DNA of 64,000 bases from Multivorans sp965116445 (GTDB taxonomy: Bacteria > Acidobacteriota > Thermoanaerobaculia > Multivoradales > Multivoraceae), in the NCBI GenBank assembly GCA_965116445.1, contig OZ220688.1:3410001-3474000 (forward strand). The letters are read 5' to 3'. A program made the position numbers and the translations under genes. Shown here one piece after another: positions 51,119 to 59,344 of the stretch. Position 1 is the stretch's first letter. Each line of letters begins with the position of its first letter. The notes beneath the pieces were generated by a model that was not told where the DNA came from, searched no databases, and saw only the letters and a list, made by a program, of their open reading frames with translations.

Positions 51119-52899
51119 CGTCGACAGGAACGATGTCGACCGGGGGCGCCTTGAGCGGCGCCCCGGAACGCGGCAGCGGTCGCTTCGATGCGATCGTGAT
51201 CGGCGCCGGCCACAACGGCCTGGTCGCCGCGGCCTATCTCGCCCGTGCCGGGCTCGATGTCGTCGTGCTGGAGGGTTCGCCTTCGATTGGCGGCGCGACG
51301 CGCAGCGAGGAGGCTCTCCCGGGCTTCCGCTTCAGCGTCTTTTCCTACCTCGTGTCCCTGTTGCGGCCGGAGGTCATCCACGAACTCGACCTGGTGCGGC
51401 ACGGCCTGTTCCTCGTCCCCACCGCGAGCACCCTGAACCCGCTGCCGGGAGGCGACTGCCTGTTCCGCGAGGCGGACCCCCAGCGGACGTACCGGCACAT
51501 CGCCCGGCACTCCCGCCGCGACGCGGAGGCGCTCTTCGAGTACAAGCTCGAGATGCGCCGGATGGGGCACCTGATGTTCCGCCTGCAGCGGGCGGCGCCC
51601 GACGAGCTGGCCGCGGCTATTGGCGACCGGGTGGGCGAGAGCGCGGATGCCGGCGGGGACGCCGGCGCCCCCGGTGGCGGGCGGGCGGATGCCGGCCAGG
51701 AGCATCTGGACGTCGAGGTGGCGGCGGAGGTCGCCGACATCGTCCGCTACTTCCTCGACGTGCCTGCGGCCCGGCTGCGGACCTTCGTCCAGATGCTGAC
51801 GATGAGCTCCGCGGACTTCCTGGACCAGTGGTTCGAGTCCGACGTGCTGAAGGCGGCGCTGTCGAGCTCCAGCATCATCGGCTCGATGCTCTCGCCGCGG
51901 TCGCCGGGCTCGGCGTACGTGCTCCTGCACCACTACATGGGCGAGGTCGACGGCGCGTACCGTGAGTGGGGCTTTCAGAAGGGCGGCACGGGCGCCGTGG
52001 CGGCGGCGATTGGCCGGGCGGCGCGGAGCCACGGCGCCGGGATTCGGACGAACTGCCGCGTCGCCCGCGTTCTGGTCCACGGCGGCCGGGCGGCCGGCGT
52101 CGTCCTGGCGAACGGCGACGAACTCCAGGCCGACGTCGTCCTTTCCTCGGCGGCGCCGCAGATCAGCCTCGGCGGCCTGCTCGACCCGGCCGATGTTCCC
52201 GGCGACGCCGGTCCGGGGCTTGTCTCCCGCGCGGGCCGCTGGCGGAGCCGGGGCTGTGCCGGCAAGGTGAACCTGGCGCTCGACGGGCTGCCGCGCTTCG
52301 AGTGCATGCCGGAGCCGGGGCCTCACCTCTCGGGCGGGATCACGATCGCCCCCGGTCTCGACTATGTGGACCGCGCCTACGACGAGGCGAAGTACGGCAA
52401 CTTCTCGAAGCGGCCCTTCATCGACATGATCCTGCCCTCGGTTCTCGATCCGGACATGGCGCCGCCGGGAAAGCACGTCGTGTCCTGCTTCGTTCAGTAC
52501 GCGCCCTACGAACTGGCGTCTGGCCCCTGGGACGATCGCCAGCGAGATGCGTTCGGCGACGCCGTCGTGCGGACCCTGGAGGAGTACGCGCCCGGCATCG
52601 AGAACCGGATCCTGCACCGTCAGGTGCTCGTGCCGCCGGACATCGAGCGCGTCGCCGGCATCCCCGGAGGGAACATCTTCCACGGCGAGCTGCGGCTGTC
52701 GCAACTCTTCCTGCTGCGGCCCGACCCGGCCGCGGCGTCGTTCCGGACGCCGCTGCCCGGCTACTACCTGTGCGGCTCGTCGACCCAGTTCGGCGGCGGC
52801 ATCTCGGGCGGGCCGGCGCGGCTCGCCGCGCTCCGGGTGATCGACGACCTGCGCGGCGGCGGGACGGCGGCCCCAGGCGGGGAAGGGGATGCGCGGTGA
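51115..52899 (+). CDS. Phytoene desaturase-like FAD oxidoreductase 1, with a palindrome-encoded insert
   Basis: The 594-residue protein has the FAD-binding Rossmann motif VIGAGHNGLVAAAYLARAG followed by the ELEGSPSIGGATRSEE-type second motif, and ends with the CrtI-type C-terminus YYLCGSSTQFGGGISGGPAR. Proteins of this type without carotenoid neighbours are general amine or alcohol oxidoreductases. The gene overlaps the GcvT-type gene by four bases (ATGA), so it may supply the oxidative step before C1 transfer. At about residues 175-200 an Ala/Gly/Asp-rich insert (ESADAGGDAGAPGGGRADAG) corresponds to a REP-like palindrome in the DNA. Confidence 0.82.
   Translation: MTSTGTMSTGGALSGAPERGSGRFDAIVIGAGHNGLVAAAYLARAGLDVVVLEGSPSIGGATRSEEALPGFRFSVFSYLVSLLRPEVIHELDLVRHGLFLVPTASTLNPLPGGDCLFREADPQRTYRHIARHSRRDAEALFEYKLEMRRMGHLMFRLQRAAPDELAAAIGDRVGESADAGGDAGAPGGGRADAGQEHLDVEVAAEVADIVRYFLDVPAARLRTFVQMLTMSSADFLDQWFESDVLKAALSSSSIIGSMLSPRSPGSAYVLLHHYMGEVDGAYREWGFQKGGTGAVAAAIGRAARSHGAGIRTNCRVARVLVHGGRAAGVVLANGDELQADVVLSSAAPQISLGGLLDPADVPGDAGPGLVSRAGRWRSRGCAGKVNLALDGLPRFECMPEPGPHLSGGITIAPGLDYVDRAYDEAKYGNFSKRPFIDMILPSVLDPDMAPPGKHVVSCFVQYAPYELASGPWDDRQRDAFGDAVVRTLEEYAPGIENRILHRQVLVPPDIERVAGIPGGNIFHGELRLSQLFLLRPDPAAASFRTPLPGYYLCGSSTQFGGGISGGPARLAALRVIDDLRGGGTAAPGGEGDAR
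51634..51711. repeat. REP-like element A inside a coding region
   Basis: GATGCCGGCGGGGACGCCGGC and GCGGATGCCGGCC match family A in reverse. The length keeps the reading frame open, giving a flexible linker in the FAD oxidoreductase. Confidence 0.7.
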
Positions 52900-54410
52900 G
52901 CGACCGGATAGCGATTGTCGGCGGCGGTCACAACGGGCTGGTCGCGGCGGCGTTGCTGGCCCGGGCGGGACGCGACGTGGTCCTGCTAGAGGCGCGCCCG
53001 GAGCTCGGCGGGCTCGCCTCGACCCGGGAACTGATCCCCGGGCACCGGGTCGATGTGGGCAGCAACGACCTCGGAATGCTCCGCCGCTCGGTGATCGAGG
53101 AACTCGAGGTCGCGAGGCATGGCCTGGAACCGATCGAGGCGCCCGCGGTCGCGGCGGTTCCCGCGATGGACGACGCCGGCGCGGTCGTGATCTGGCCCGA
53201 GGTCGCGCGGACGGTCGAGGGACTGCGGCGGACGAGCCCCCGGGACGCGGCCGCCTGGCCCGGCTTCGTGTTCGAACTGGCGGAACGTGCGGCGGCGCTG
53301 GAGCCGCTTCTGCGCAGGCCGCTGGGGCTCGCCGACATGGGGCGTCTCCTGATCTCCCCCGAGCTTCTGCGGTTCCTGACGTCGCCGCTCGCGGAACTGC
53401 TGGGGGAACGCTTCGGGAACCCGGCGCTGCTCGCCGGGCTCTCGGGCATCGCGCTCCCGGCCACGAGCCTCGGGCCGCATGCGAACGGCGCCGTCTGGCC
53501 GCTCGTTCATCACTGCGTTCTGAGCGGTTCCGAGCGCTTGGCGCCGGTCGTGCGGGCTCGCGGCGGCGCAGGCGCTCTCGCGGCCGCGCTGGCCGCATCC
53601 GCCGCCGCGTCGGGGGCGGACATCCGGACCGGCGCCTCCGTTTCCGGCATCCTGGTCGAGTCCGGGAGGGTCGCCGGAGTGCGCCTGGCCGACGGCGAAC
53701 GGATCGAGGCCGGGGCCGTCATCTCGACCGCGACGCCTGCCGTCACCTTCCTCGACCTGGTTGGCGCTCCTCTTCTCGAACCCCGGTTCGTGCGGCGCTT
53801 GCGGAACGTGAAGTACCGGGGCACGGCCGCGAGGCTGGCCCTGTCGCTCGACGGGCTGCCCGAGTTCCGGGGGCTCGAGCGGCCGGCGCTGACCGGTCGG
53901 ATCGTTCTCGCCTCGTCGCCGGACGACGTCGAGCGGGCCGCCGACGCCGCGAAGTATCGCCTCTTGCCGGCGCGGCCGTGGATCGAGGCGGCTCTGCCCA
54001 CGGCCCTCGACCCCTCGCTGGCGCCGCCCGGACGGCACCTGCTGTTGGCCACCGCGCACCACCTGCCGTTCGATCTTGCTGGCGGCTGGGACGAGGGCGG
54101 CCCGGAGTTGCTCTCGCGGATGCTGGCCGAGCTCGAACGCTGGGCGCCGGGCGTCGGCGAGCTGGTCCGGGAGTCCGCCTTGCTGCTGCCGGGCGACTAC
54201 GCCGGGGACTACGGCGCCACGGCCGGCAGCTTGCACCACGGCGAGATGAATCCGTCCCAGAGCCTCTGGTTGCGCCCGTCGGCGCGGGCCTGGGCGGGCG
54301 AGCCGCTCCCGGTTGCGGGCCTGTGGCTGGGCGGCGCGGGCTGCCACCCCGGCGGCGGCCTGACCGGTCTGCCGGGCATGACCGCCGCCATCTCCCTGCT
54401 CAGGGGATAA
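52896..54410 (+). CDS. Phytoene desaturase-like FAD oxidoreductase 2
   Basis: The 504-residue protein starts SDRIAIVGGGHNGLVAAALL, a FAD-binding Rossmann fold, with the second motif LLEARPELGGLASTRELIPG. It ends in the CrtI-type PVAGLWLGGAGCHPGGGLTG segment. It is related to the preceding gene but well diverged, so the two may form a heterodimer or do successive steps. The GTG start overlaps the previous stop (GTGA). The substrate is unknown. Confidence 0.82.
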   Translation: MSDRIAIVGGGHNGLVAAALLARAGRDVVLLEARPELGGLASTRELIPGHRVDVGSNDLGMLRRSVIEELEVARHGLEPIEAPAVAAVPAMDDAGAVVIWPEVARTVEGLRRTSPRDAAAWPGFVFELAERAAALEPLLRRPLGLADMGRLLISPELLRFLTSPLAELLGERFGNPALLAGLSGIALPATSLGPHANGAVWPLVHHCVLSGSERLAPVVRARGGAGALAAALAASAAASGADIRTGASVSGILVESGRVAGVRLADGERIEAGAVISTATPAVTFLDLVGAPLLEPRFVRRLRNVKYRGTAARLALSLDGLPEFRGLERPALTGRIVLASSPDDVERAADAAKYRLLPARPWIEAALPTALDPSLAPPGRHLLLATAHHLPFDLAGGWDEGGPELLSRMLAELERWAPGVGELVRESALLLPGDYAGDYGATAGSLHHGEMNPSQSLWLRPSARAWAGEPLPVAGLWLGGAGCHPGGGLTGLPGMTAAISLLRG

Positions 54411-54536
54411 CCTCCGGCGACGGAACCTGGATTACTCAGCCCAACCGCACGAACCCTTCGGTCCGGCGCCGGCAGGCGTCAGGCCCCGCGTCAGGCCCCC
54501 CGACGCACCTTGAGACAAGCGCATCTGGAGACATCG

Positions 54537-55091
54537 ATGAAGAACTACCTCCCCTTCGTTTTCGCGCTCGGCACGGCGTTGTGCTGGGGGCTCTACGGCC
54601 CGGTGCTGGGCAGGGCGCGCCTGGTGGACGAGACGATGTCTCCCTTCAAGCCCTACGTCGGCATCGGCATCGCCTACCTCGTGATCGCGATCGTCGGCGG
54701 TCTGATCGGCATGCGGGTCATGGGCGACAGCTTCGAACCCACGGGTCCGTCCGGCGTCTGGGGCCTTTACGCGGGTACCTTGGGAGCTTTCGGCGCGCTC
54801 TCGCTGACGCTCGCCATGTTCAGCGGCGGCGCGCGGATTCCCTACGCCGTGATGCCGGTCGTCTTCGGCGGCGCGGTGACGGTCACGGCGCTCTACACGC
54901 TGTACCGGGGTCGGGGTCAGCTCGAGGTGAGTCCGCTGCTCTGGGTCGGCATTGCCGGCATGCTGATCTCGGTCGTCCTGATCACGACGAACACGCCGCA
55001 CCCCGGGCCGCCGGGCGGCGGCCACGGCGAGTCGTCGGAGCATGCGGCGTCCGCTCCGGACGGTGGGGAAGGCTCCGGCCCCGCGTCGTAG
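54537..55091 (+). CDS. Small EamA-like membrane protein
   Basis: The 184-residue protein has four to five hydrophobic helices (FVFALGTALCWGLYGPVLG, YVGIGIAYLVIAIVGGLIGM, LYAGTLGAFGALSLTLAMFS and LLWVGIAGMLISVVLITTN). It then has a hydrophilic Gly/Pro/Ser/His-rich tail. The CWG at the first helix and the arrangement recall one half of EamA/DMT transporters. The ATG has GGAG seven bases upstream. It follows the FAD oxidoreductase genes on the same strand with a gap of 126 bp and may be transcribed with them. Confidence 0.65.
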   Translation: MKNYLPFVFALGTALCWGLYGPVLGRARLVDETMSPFKPYVGIGIAYLVIAIVGGLIGMRVMGDSFEPTGPSGVWGLYAGTLGAFGALSLTLAMFSGGARIPYAVMPVVFGGAVTVTALYTLYRGRGQLEVSPLLWVGIAGMLISVVLITTNTPHPGPPGGGHGESSEHAASAPDGGEGSGPAS

Positions 55092-55139
55092 ACGCCGGTC
55101 CGATTCCTGCTGTCGCCGGGCGGCTCCGCGCGCTGACGG

Positions 55140-55208
55140 CAGATGTCGGAATGCCGACGGGGACGTCGGCGCACCTAAGTGGGAATGCCGACGGGGATGT
55201 CGGCGCAC
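55140..55208. repeat. Two REP-like elements A in tandem
   Basis: Two reverse-oriented copies of GCCGACGGGGACGTCGGC-type palindromes (the second with GGGGATGTCGGC) lie 31 bases apart between convergent genes, where they could also act as transcription terminators. Confidence 0.8.
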
Positions 55209-55228
55209 CCAGTGGGCTGTGACCGGGC

Positions 55229-55672
55229 TCAGCCGGCCCGGCGGCGGGCGAACGCGGTCCGGAGCGGCTTGACCATGTGGGCGCCGTAGCCGAGAAGGAA
55301 CAGTGCCGACGCGACGAGGTGGATTGCGATCCAGGTCTGTCGCCAGAAGTCGGCGACCGCGGTCTGGATCAGATAGCCCGAGACGATCATCGGCGCGCAG
55401 CCGACGAGGAGGGAGAGCCCGCTACGACGACGATCACGGACGTTGCGCCGGTAGTGACGCCAGGCGTGGTCGCGCCAGATCAGGCCGACGGCGAAGACGA
55501 GCAGGGGCGCAGTCCACAGGTGGAGGTGCTGGACGTGCGGTTGCCACGGGTGTCCCACGACCGCAAACTCGTCGGCCGGCGCGGTGAAGTAGCGCATCCA
55601 GGCGTAGACGAGCCCCGTGCCGCCGACCAGGACGGTCGATGCGTGAACGGTCCAGGCGGTCAACCGGTTCAC
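55229..55672 (-). CDS. Four-helix membrane cytochrome b-like protein
   Basis: The 147-residue protein has four membrane helices with conserved-looking His: WTVHASTVLVGGTGLVYAW, HPWQPHVQHLHLWTAPLLV, SGYLIQTAVADFW and WIAIHLVASALFLLGYGAH. The paired His on separate helices suggest heme b ligands, as in cytochrome b561 or DUF4405-type proteins. The GTG start overlaps the stop of the FMN-binding protein upstream (GTGA), so the two likely pass electrons across the membrane to each other. Confidence 0.68.
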   Translation of the reverse strand: MNRLTAWTVHASTVLVGGTGLVYAWMRYFTAPADEFAVVGHPWQPHVQHLHLWTAPLLVFAVGLIWRDHAWRHYRRNVRDRRRSGLSLLVGCAPMIVSGYLIQTAVADFWRQTWIAIHLVASALFLLGYGAHMVKPLRTAFARRRAG

Positions 55673-56250
55673 GGCACGAGTGCTTCTGGTCGGGACGCGG
55701 CTTCCCTGAGCACCTGATCGAGCGCCAGGATCCTGCGCACCGCATCGGTCGTGGCGCGAGCCGTCAGCGTGGCGCCGGTGACGGCGTGAATCGATCGCTT
55801 GAGTCGCAGTCTCGAGTCGAGGCGTTGCTTCAGGAACTGGTCGTACCAGGTGCGGCGCGGGATGTACTCCTCGGGCTCCATGAAGGACAGGACTTCCAGT
55901 CGCGTGACGCGGCCCTCGGCGTCGACGACGACCATCAGGGTCTCGGCGAGGGTGCGGACGCGGTGGGCGTCGAAGTAGGCGATTCCTCCGCACTCGGAGC
56001 GGTAGCGAACGACGAGCCGTGAAAGGGTCCTGGCGCCGGCCAGATCGGCGGCTTGCCGTTGTTCGTCCCGGGTCAGGTAGAGGGTTTCGCGATCGACCTT
56101 GCAGCCCGGAAAGGCGAGTTCCAGTGCTTCGTCGCGGGTCAGGAACAGTCCGCCGGCAGCCGGCTGCGGCGCCCACAGCGACAGCGCCAGGGCGCCGGCT
56201 GCCGCGACCGCGAGCGAGGCGCGGCGACTGTTCGCGCTCTGCGTGTGCAA
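55669..56250 (-). CDS. Periplasmic FMN-binding domain protein
   Basis: The 193-residue protein has a signal peptide (AVAAAGALALSLWAPQPAAG) and an FMN-binding domain of the RnfG/NqrC kind: VVDAEGRVTRLEVLSFMEPE and SIHAVTGATLTARATTDAVR, where the S/T-G-A-T motif is the covalent FMN attachment site. It should sit at the periplasmic face and take electrons from the cytochrome b-like protein encoded downstream. The porin gene is just upstream with a nine-base gap, so the three form an operon. Confidence 0.82.
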   Translation of the reverse strand: MHTQSANSRRASLAVAAAGALALSLWAPQPAAGGLFLTRDEALELAFPGCKVDRETLYLTRDEQRQAADLAGARTLSRLVVRYRSECGGIAYFDAHRVRTLAETLMVVVDAEGRVTRLEVLSFMEPEEYIPRRTWYDQFLKQRLDSRLRLKRSIHAVTGATLTARATTDAVRRILALDQVLREAASRPEALVP

Positions 56251-56259
56251 CAGAGACTC

Positions 56260-57624
56260 CTAGAAGAGGTATCCCATCGCCAGGTTCCACTCCCCGAAGC
56301 CGCGGTCGGCGCCGTTCGACCAGTCCTGGTAGCCGAGCTTGAACACGACCTGGTCGATGGGCGTCCAGGCGACGCCCCAGGTCAGGATGTCCCGGTCGAA
56401 GTTCGGGTTCTTCTCGAAGCCGTCCGGTATGCGAACCTGGGTGTCGAGCGTCTCGACCCGGACGAAGGGCGAGAGCGCCACGCGACCGCCGCGACGGGCA
56501 AGAACGTCGTACGCCAGTTCGACGTAGTGGCCTTCCAGGCGTTCGCCGATCGAGAAGCGGCCCGCGTTCCCCAGGACCTCGTTCAGGCGGGACGCGTCGC
56601 CGACCTCGGCCCGCGCCCACAGGCCTCGCAGGTGAAAGCCGCGGTAGTTCCAGTCGACGTGCACGTCCAGGATCTCCGTGCGGGCGTCGATCGTCTGGCC
56701 GGCGAGGTCCTTCATTCCCTGGCCCGAGTTCCCGATGTAGGCCGAAGCGCCGACGATCAAGCCGGGGGTCGCCGTGTAGTCGAGGCGCCCGGTCCAGGCG
56801 AAGTCTTCGGCGGCGGCCTTCGCGCCCTTCTGCCGTCCGCCGCGCAGGCCGTTCGCCGTGAAGTTCGCGCCCTGAAGCCCGTTCACGATGTAGCTCCGGT
56901 AGGAGAACGGCCCTGCGTCGCCGAAGATGCCGGCGCCGTTCTCGCGCCAGGTGCTGGGGATCAGGACGGTCTCGACATAGGGACGCTCGGCGCTCGGGAA
57001 CAGGGTCGGCTCGTGCAGTTCGTTGAGCCAGCCCATGGGGAGCAGCAGGATTCCCGTGCGGAAGTTCAACTGCGGCTTCCACAGGTAGTCAACGTAGGCG
57101 AACTCGACGGACGCGCTGCCGGACTTCGATGTGGAGGCGTGCTCGAACTCGATTTCCGAGTTGAAGACCCAGCGCTCGTCGAACTTGTAACCGACGTAGA
57201 CGATGGCGCGCAGGAAGTCGATCGTGTCGCCGACGTTCGTTGGCGCCCCTCCTTCCCGCTCGCTGGCGTAGCTCTCGAAGACCATCTCGCCGTAGCCGCC
57301 GATCGACAGCCCCTCCTCGACCGCGTAGACCTTGGAGGCCGCGATGCCGAGGCCGTAGCGACCCTGGCCGTCCTCGACGCTCGGGGCGGTTGCCGCGCCA
57401 AGGGTCAGCGCCTCGATCTCCTCCGCCAGCACTTCGATCTGTCGCTCCAGTTCGCGGACGCGCTCGTCCGGCGTTTCGGCCGCGAGTTCCGAGAGCGTCT
57501 GCCGGAGCGTCTCGACCTGCTTCTCGAGCGCGTCGAGACGGTCTTGGGTCGACTCCTGGGCGATCGCCGCTCCGGTCGCCAGGACGATCGCCAGAGCCGC
57601 GACGACAATGCGGTCACGTTTCAT
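56260..57624 (-). CDS. Outer-membrane porin with N-terminal coiled coil
   Basis: The 454-residue protein has a signal peptide (VVAALAIVLATGAAIA), a coiled coil at about 25-75 (LDALEKQVETLRQTLSELAA) and then beta-strands typical of phosphate-selective or DcaP-type porins: LSIGGYGEMVFESYA, WVFNSEIEFEHAST, NFRTGILLLPMGWLNELHEP and a terminal aromatic residue (NLAMGYLF). The coiled coil probably forms a trimer in the periplasm. It is first in an operon with the FMN-binding and cytochrome b-like genes, which might be linked to uptake or respiration of its ligand. A CTATCC box near the ATG may be its promoter. Confidence 0.85.
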   Translation of the reverse strand: MKRDRIVVAALAIVLATGAAIAQESTQDRLDALEKQVETLRQTLSELAAETPDERVRELERQIEVLAEEIEALTLGAATAPSVEDGQGRYGLGIAASKVYAVEEGLSIGGYGEMVFESYASEREGGAPTNVGDTIDFLRAIVYVGYKFDERWVFNSEIEFEHASTSKSGSASVEFAYVDYLWKPQLNFRTGILLLPMGWLNELHEPTLFPSAERPYVETVLIPSTWRENGAGIFGDAGPFSYRSYIVNGLQGANFTANGLRGGRQKGAKAAAEDFAWTGRLDYTATPGLIVGASAYIGNSGQGMKDLAGQTIDARTEILDVHVDWNYRGFHLRGLWARAEVGDASRLNEVLGNAGRFSIGERLEGHYVELAYDVLARRGGRVALSPFVRVETLDTQVRIPDGFEKNPNFDRDILTWGVAWTPIDQVVFKLGYQDWSNGADRGFGEWNLAMGYLF

Positions 57625-57700
57625 GGCGGCGGATAGTGGAACGCTTTGGTCCTGTTTGTCAAGCCGAGACGTGGCGGGCCCGCAGGCACGGACGCAAGAA

Positions 57701-57737
57701 GGCCCGGCCGGAGTCGGAATCGACTCCTGGCCGGGCC
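57701..57737 (-). terminator. Strong hairpin, probable terminator of the small lipoprotein gene
   Basis: GGCCCGGCCGGAGTCG pairs with CGACTCCTGGCCGGGCC around a GAAT loop, with a single bulged base. It lies 82 bases downstream of the minus-strand lipoprotein gene, and the next bases on that strand are TTCTTGCG. Confidence 0.7.
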
Positions 57738-57818
57738 CTGGATTCGGATCGGGAACCTGGCCCCCGAAAGCCCTGACGGACGTTCCGGCGCCTCAAGCGC
57801 CGGGTGGGGCTGACCGGT

Positions 57819-58208
57819 CTACTCGACCATCCGGGTCGCGGTCGCTTCCATGTCGCCGAAGTCGCTGCCAAAGCTGCCGGTGAGCGAATCGCCATCCACC
57901 ATGCCGGAGAAGGCCAGGCTGAGTTGCTGCCCGCCGGCGTCGATCTCGACCGTGAAGCTCAGAGTGCCGTCGTCGCCGAACATCACGTCGGTGGCCTCGA
58001 TCTCGCCCTCGGGCGAGACCATCTTGGCCATGAGGCCGCTGGCGTCGCCGGTCACGACGATCGTCGGCGTCTGGGTGCCGAGCGGCGTCTCGATCGACAT
58101 GTCCCAGGAGCCCACGGCGGCGGGCAGAGCCGGGGCGCCGTAGCCGCTGCAGGCGACGGTAAGGAGAGCGGCGACGAGGGCCAGAAGCAGGGTGTTGCGA
58201 AGTCTCAT
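57819..58208 (-). CDS. Small lipoprotein of unknown function
   Basis: The 129-residue protein has a lipoprotein signal (MRLRNTLLLALVAALLTVAC, lipid on the Cys at 20) and a beta-rich body with GSWDMSIETPLGTQTPTIVV and GDSLTGSFGSDFGDMEATAT. The pattern of strands ending in G-S-F resembles small eight-stranded barrels that bind hydrophobic ligands, and similar C-terminal domains occur in some metal-dependent hydrolases. I do not assign a function. The open frame extends upstream, but the lipoprotein signal fixes this start. Confidence 0.72.
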   Translation of the reverse strand: MRLRNTLLLALVAALLTVACSGYGAPALPAAVGSWDMSIETPLGTQTPTIVVTGDASGLMAKMVSPEGEIEATDVMFGDDGTLSFTVEIDAGGQQLSLAFSGMVDGDSLTGSFGSDFGDMEATATRMVE

Positions 58209-58316
58209 TTCGACCTTTCCGGTCCCGTCGGGACCCGTGTCTTTTCGAGCGTGTTGGATGGAGCGTCCATTCGCTCCGTGGTGCGCAGGTAGCAGATGAT
58301 AGCCGAGGAATGCGCC

Positions 58317-58381
58317 CACCCGGGTTCTCGTCGGCATCCGCTCCAACCGGGTGCGCCGGCGTCCCCGCCGGCATCCGCTCC
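58317..58381. repeat. REP-like elements A
   Basis: A partial and a full unit (CGGGTGCGCCGGCGTCCCCG and CCGCCGGCATCCG) lie between the PPK2 stop and the lipoprotein start on the minus strand. Confidence 0.75.
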
Positions 58382-58391
58382 TGTCTGCGCG

Positions 58392-59297
58392 CTAGTCGTT
58401 CTCGAGGCGCTTGCGCATCTCGTCGAACATGGCGAGATCCGCGAGCGACGGCTCGGGGTTGTGCAGGTCGAGGCTGGCGAGCGTGTCGCGCACGATGTCC
58501 GCCACGACCCAGCGCATGTACGGCTTGCTGTCCGCGGGGATCGCGTACCACGGCGCGTGACTCCTCGTGGTGGAGCGAATCGCCTCGCCGTAGGCGCTCA
58601 TGTACTCCTCCCAGAACCCGCGTTCGCGCACGTCGCTGATCGCGAACTTCCAGTGCTTGTCCGGCCGGTCGAGCCGGCGCAGGAAGCGCGTCTTCTGCTC
58701 GTCGCGGGAGATGTTCAGGAAGAACTTGAGGATCACCGTGCCGTTGCGGGCCAGGTGACGTTCGTGCTCGACGATCGACTCCATGCGCTGCTGCCAGACG
58801 CCGTCGGGGTCCACGTGGGGCAGTTGCTGCTTCTGCAGCAGCTCCGGATGGACCCGGACGACGAGGACCTCTTCGTAGTAGCTGCGGTTGAAGACGCCGA
58901 TGCGGCCGCGCTCGGGCAGGCGGCGGGCGGTGCGCCACAGGAAGTCGTGGTCGAGCTCCTCGCTGGAGGGCTGCTTGAAGTTGAAGACCTGGCAGCCCGC
59001 CGGATTCACGCCGGTCAGCAGGGCGTTGATCGTGCTGTCCTTGCCGGCGGCGTCCATCGCCTGGAAGACGAGCAGCAGGGCGCGGCGGTTCTCGGCGTAG
59101 AGGAGCCGCTGTTGGCGGCTGATGTCGCGCACGGCGCGCCGGCGCAACTTGCGCATCTCGTTGTGGCCAGGCGCGTCGTGCGGCGGCGCCGTGGCCCATT
59201 TGCGAGGGTCGAAGCGCTTCGTGCCCTCCGGCACGAGGTAGCGCTGGGCGGGTCTTGCGGCTTCGTTCACGAAGCTCTCGGGGTCGGTTTGGGACAT
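58392..59297 (-). CDS. ppk2: Polyphosphate kinase 2 family protein
   Basis: The 301-residue protein has the PPK2 motifs: Walker A LVFQAMDAAGKDSTINAL, the lid region FNRSYYEEVLVVRVHPELL, GTVILKFFLNISRDEQKTRF and RDKHWKF-like DRPDKHWKFAISDVRERGFW. PPK2 enzymes transfer phosphate between polyphosphate and nucleotides. The pattern with PAGCQVFNFKQPSSEELDHD fits the class that phosphorylates nucleoside mono- or diphosphates. It is divergent from the sulfatase gene 47 bp away. The N-terminal ~30 residues are usual for the family. Confidence 0.9.
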   Translation of the reverse strand: MSQTDPESFVNEAARPAQRYLVPEGTKRFDPRKWATAPPHDAPGHNEMRKLRRRAVRDISRQQRLLYAENRRALLLVFQAMDAAGKDSTINALLTGVNPAGCQVFNFKQPSSEELDHDFLWRTARRLPERGRIGVFNRSYYEEVLVVRVHPELLQKQQLPHVDPDGVWQQRMESIVEHERHLARNGTVILKFFLNISRDEQKTRFLRRLDRPDKHWKFAISDVRERGFWEEYMSAYGEAIRSTTRSHAPWYAIPADSKPYMRWVVADIVRDTLASLDLHNPEPSLADLAMFDEMRKRLEND

Positions 59298-59344
59298 GAG
59301 CGCGTAGGATATCCATTGAGCGAGGCTTTCAGGGGGTACTTGGG

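Noticed and set aside
55229..57082. A 617-codon minus-strand frame through the FMN-binding and porin genes
   Set aside because: Only its last ~147 codons are protein-like; the rest is the wrong frame of the porin and FMN-binding genes, which have signal peptides and family motifs in their own frames.
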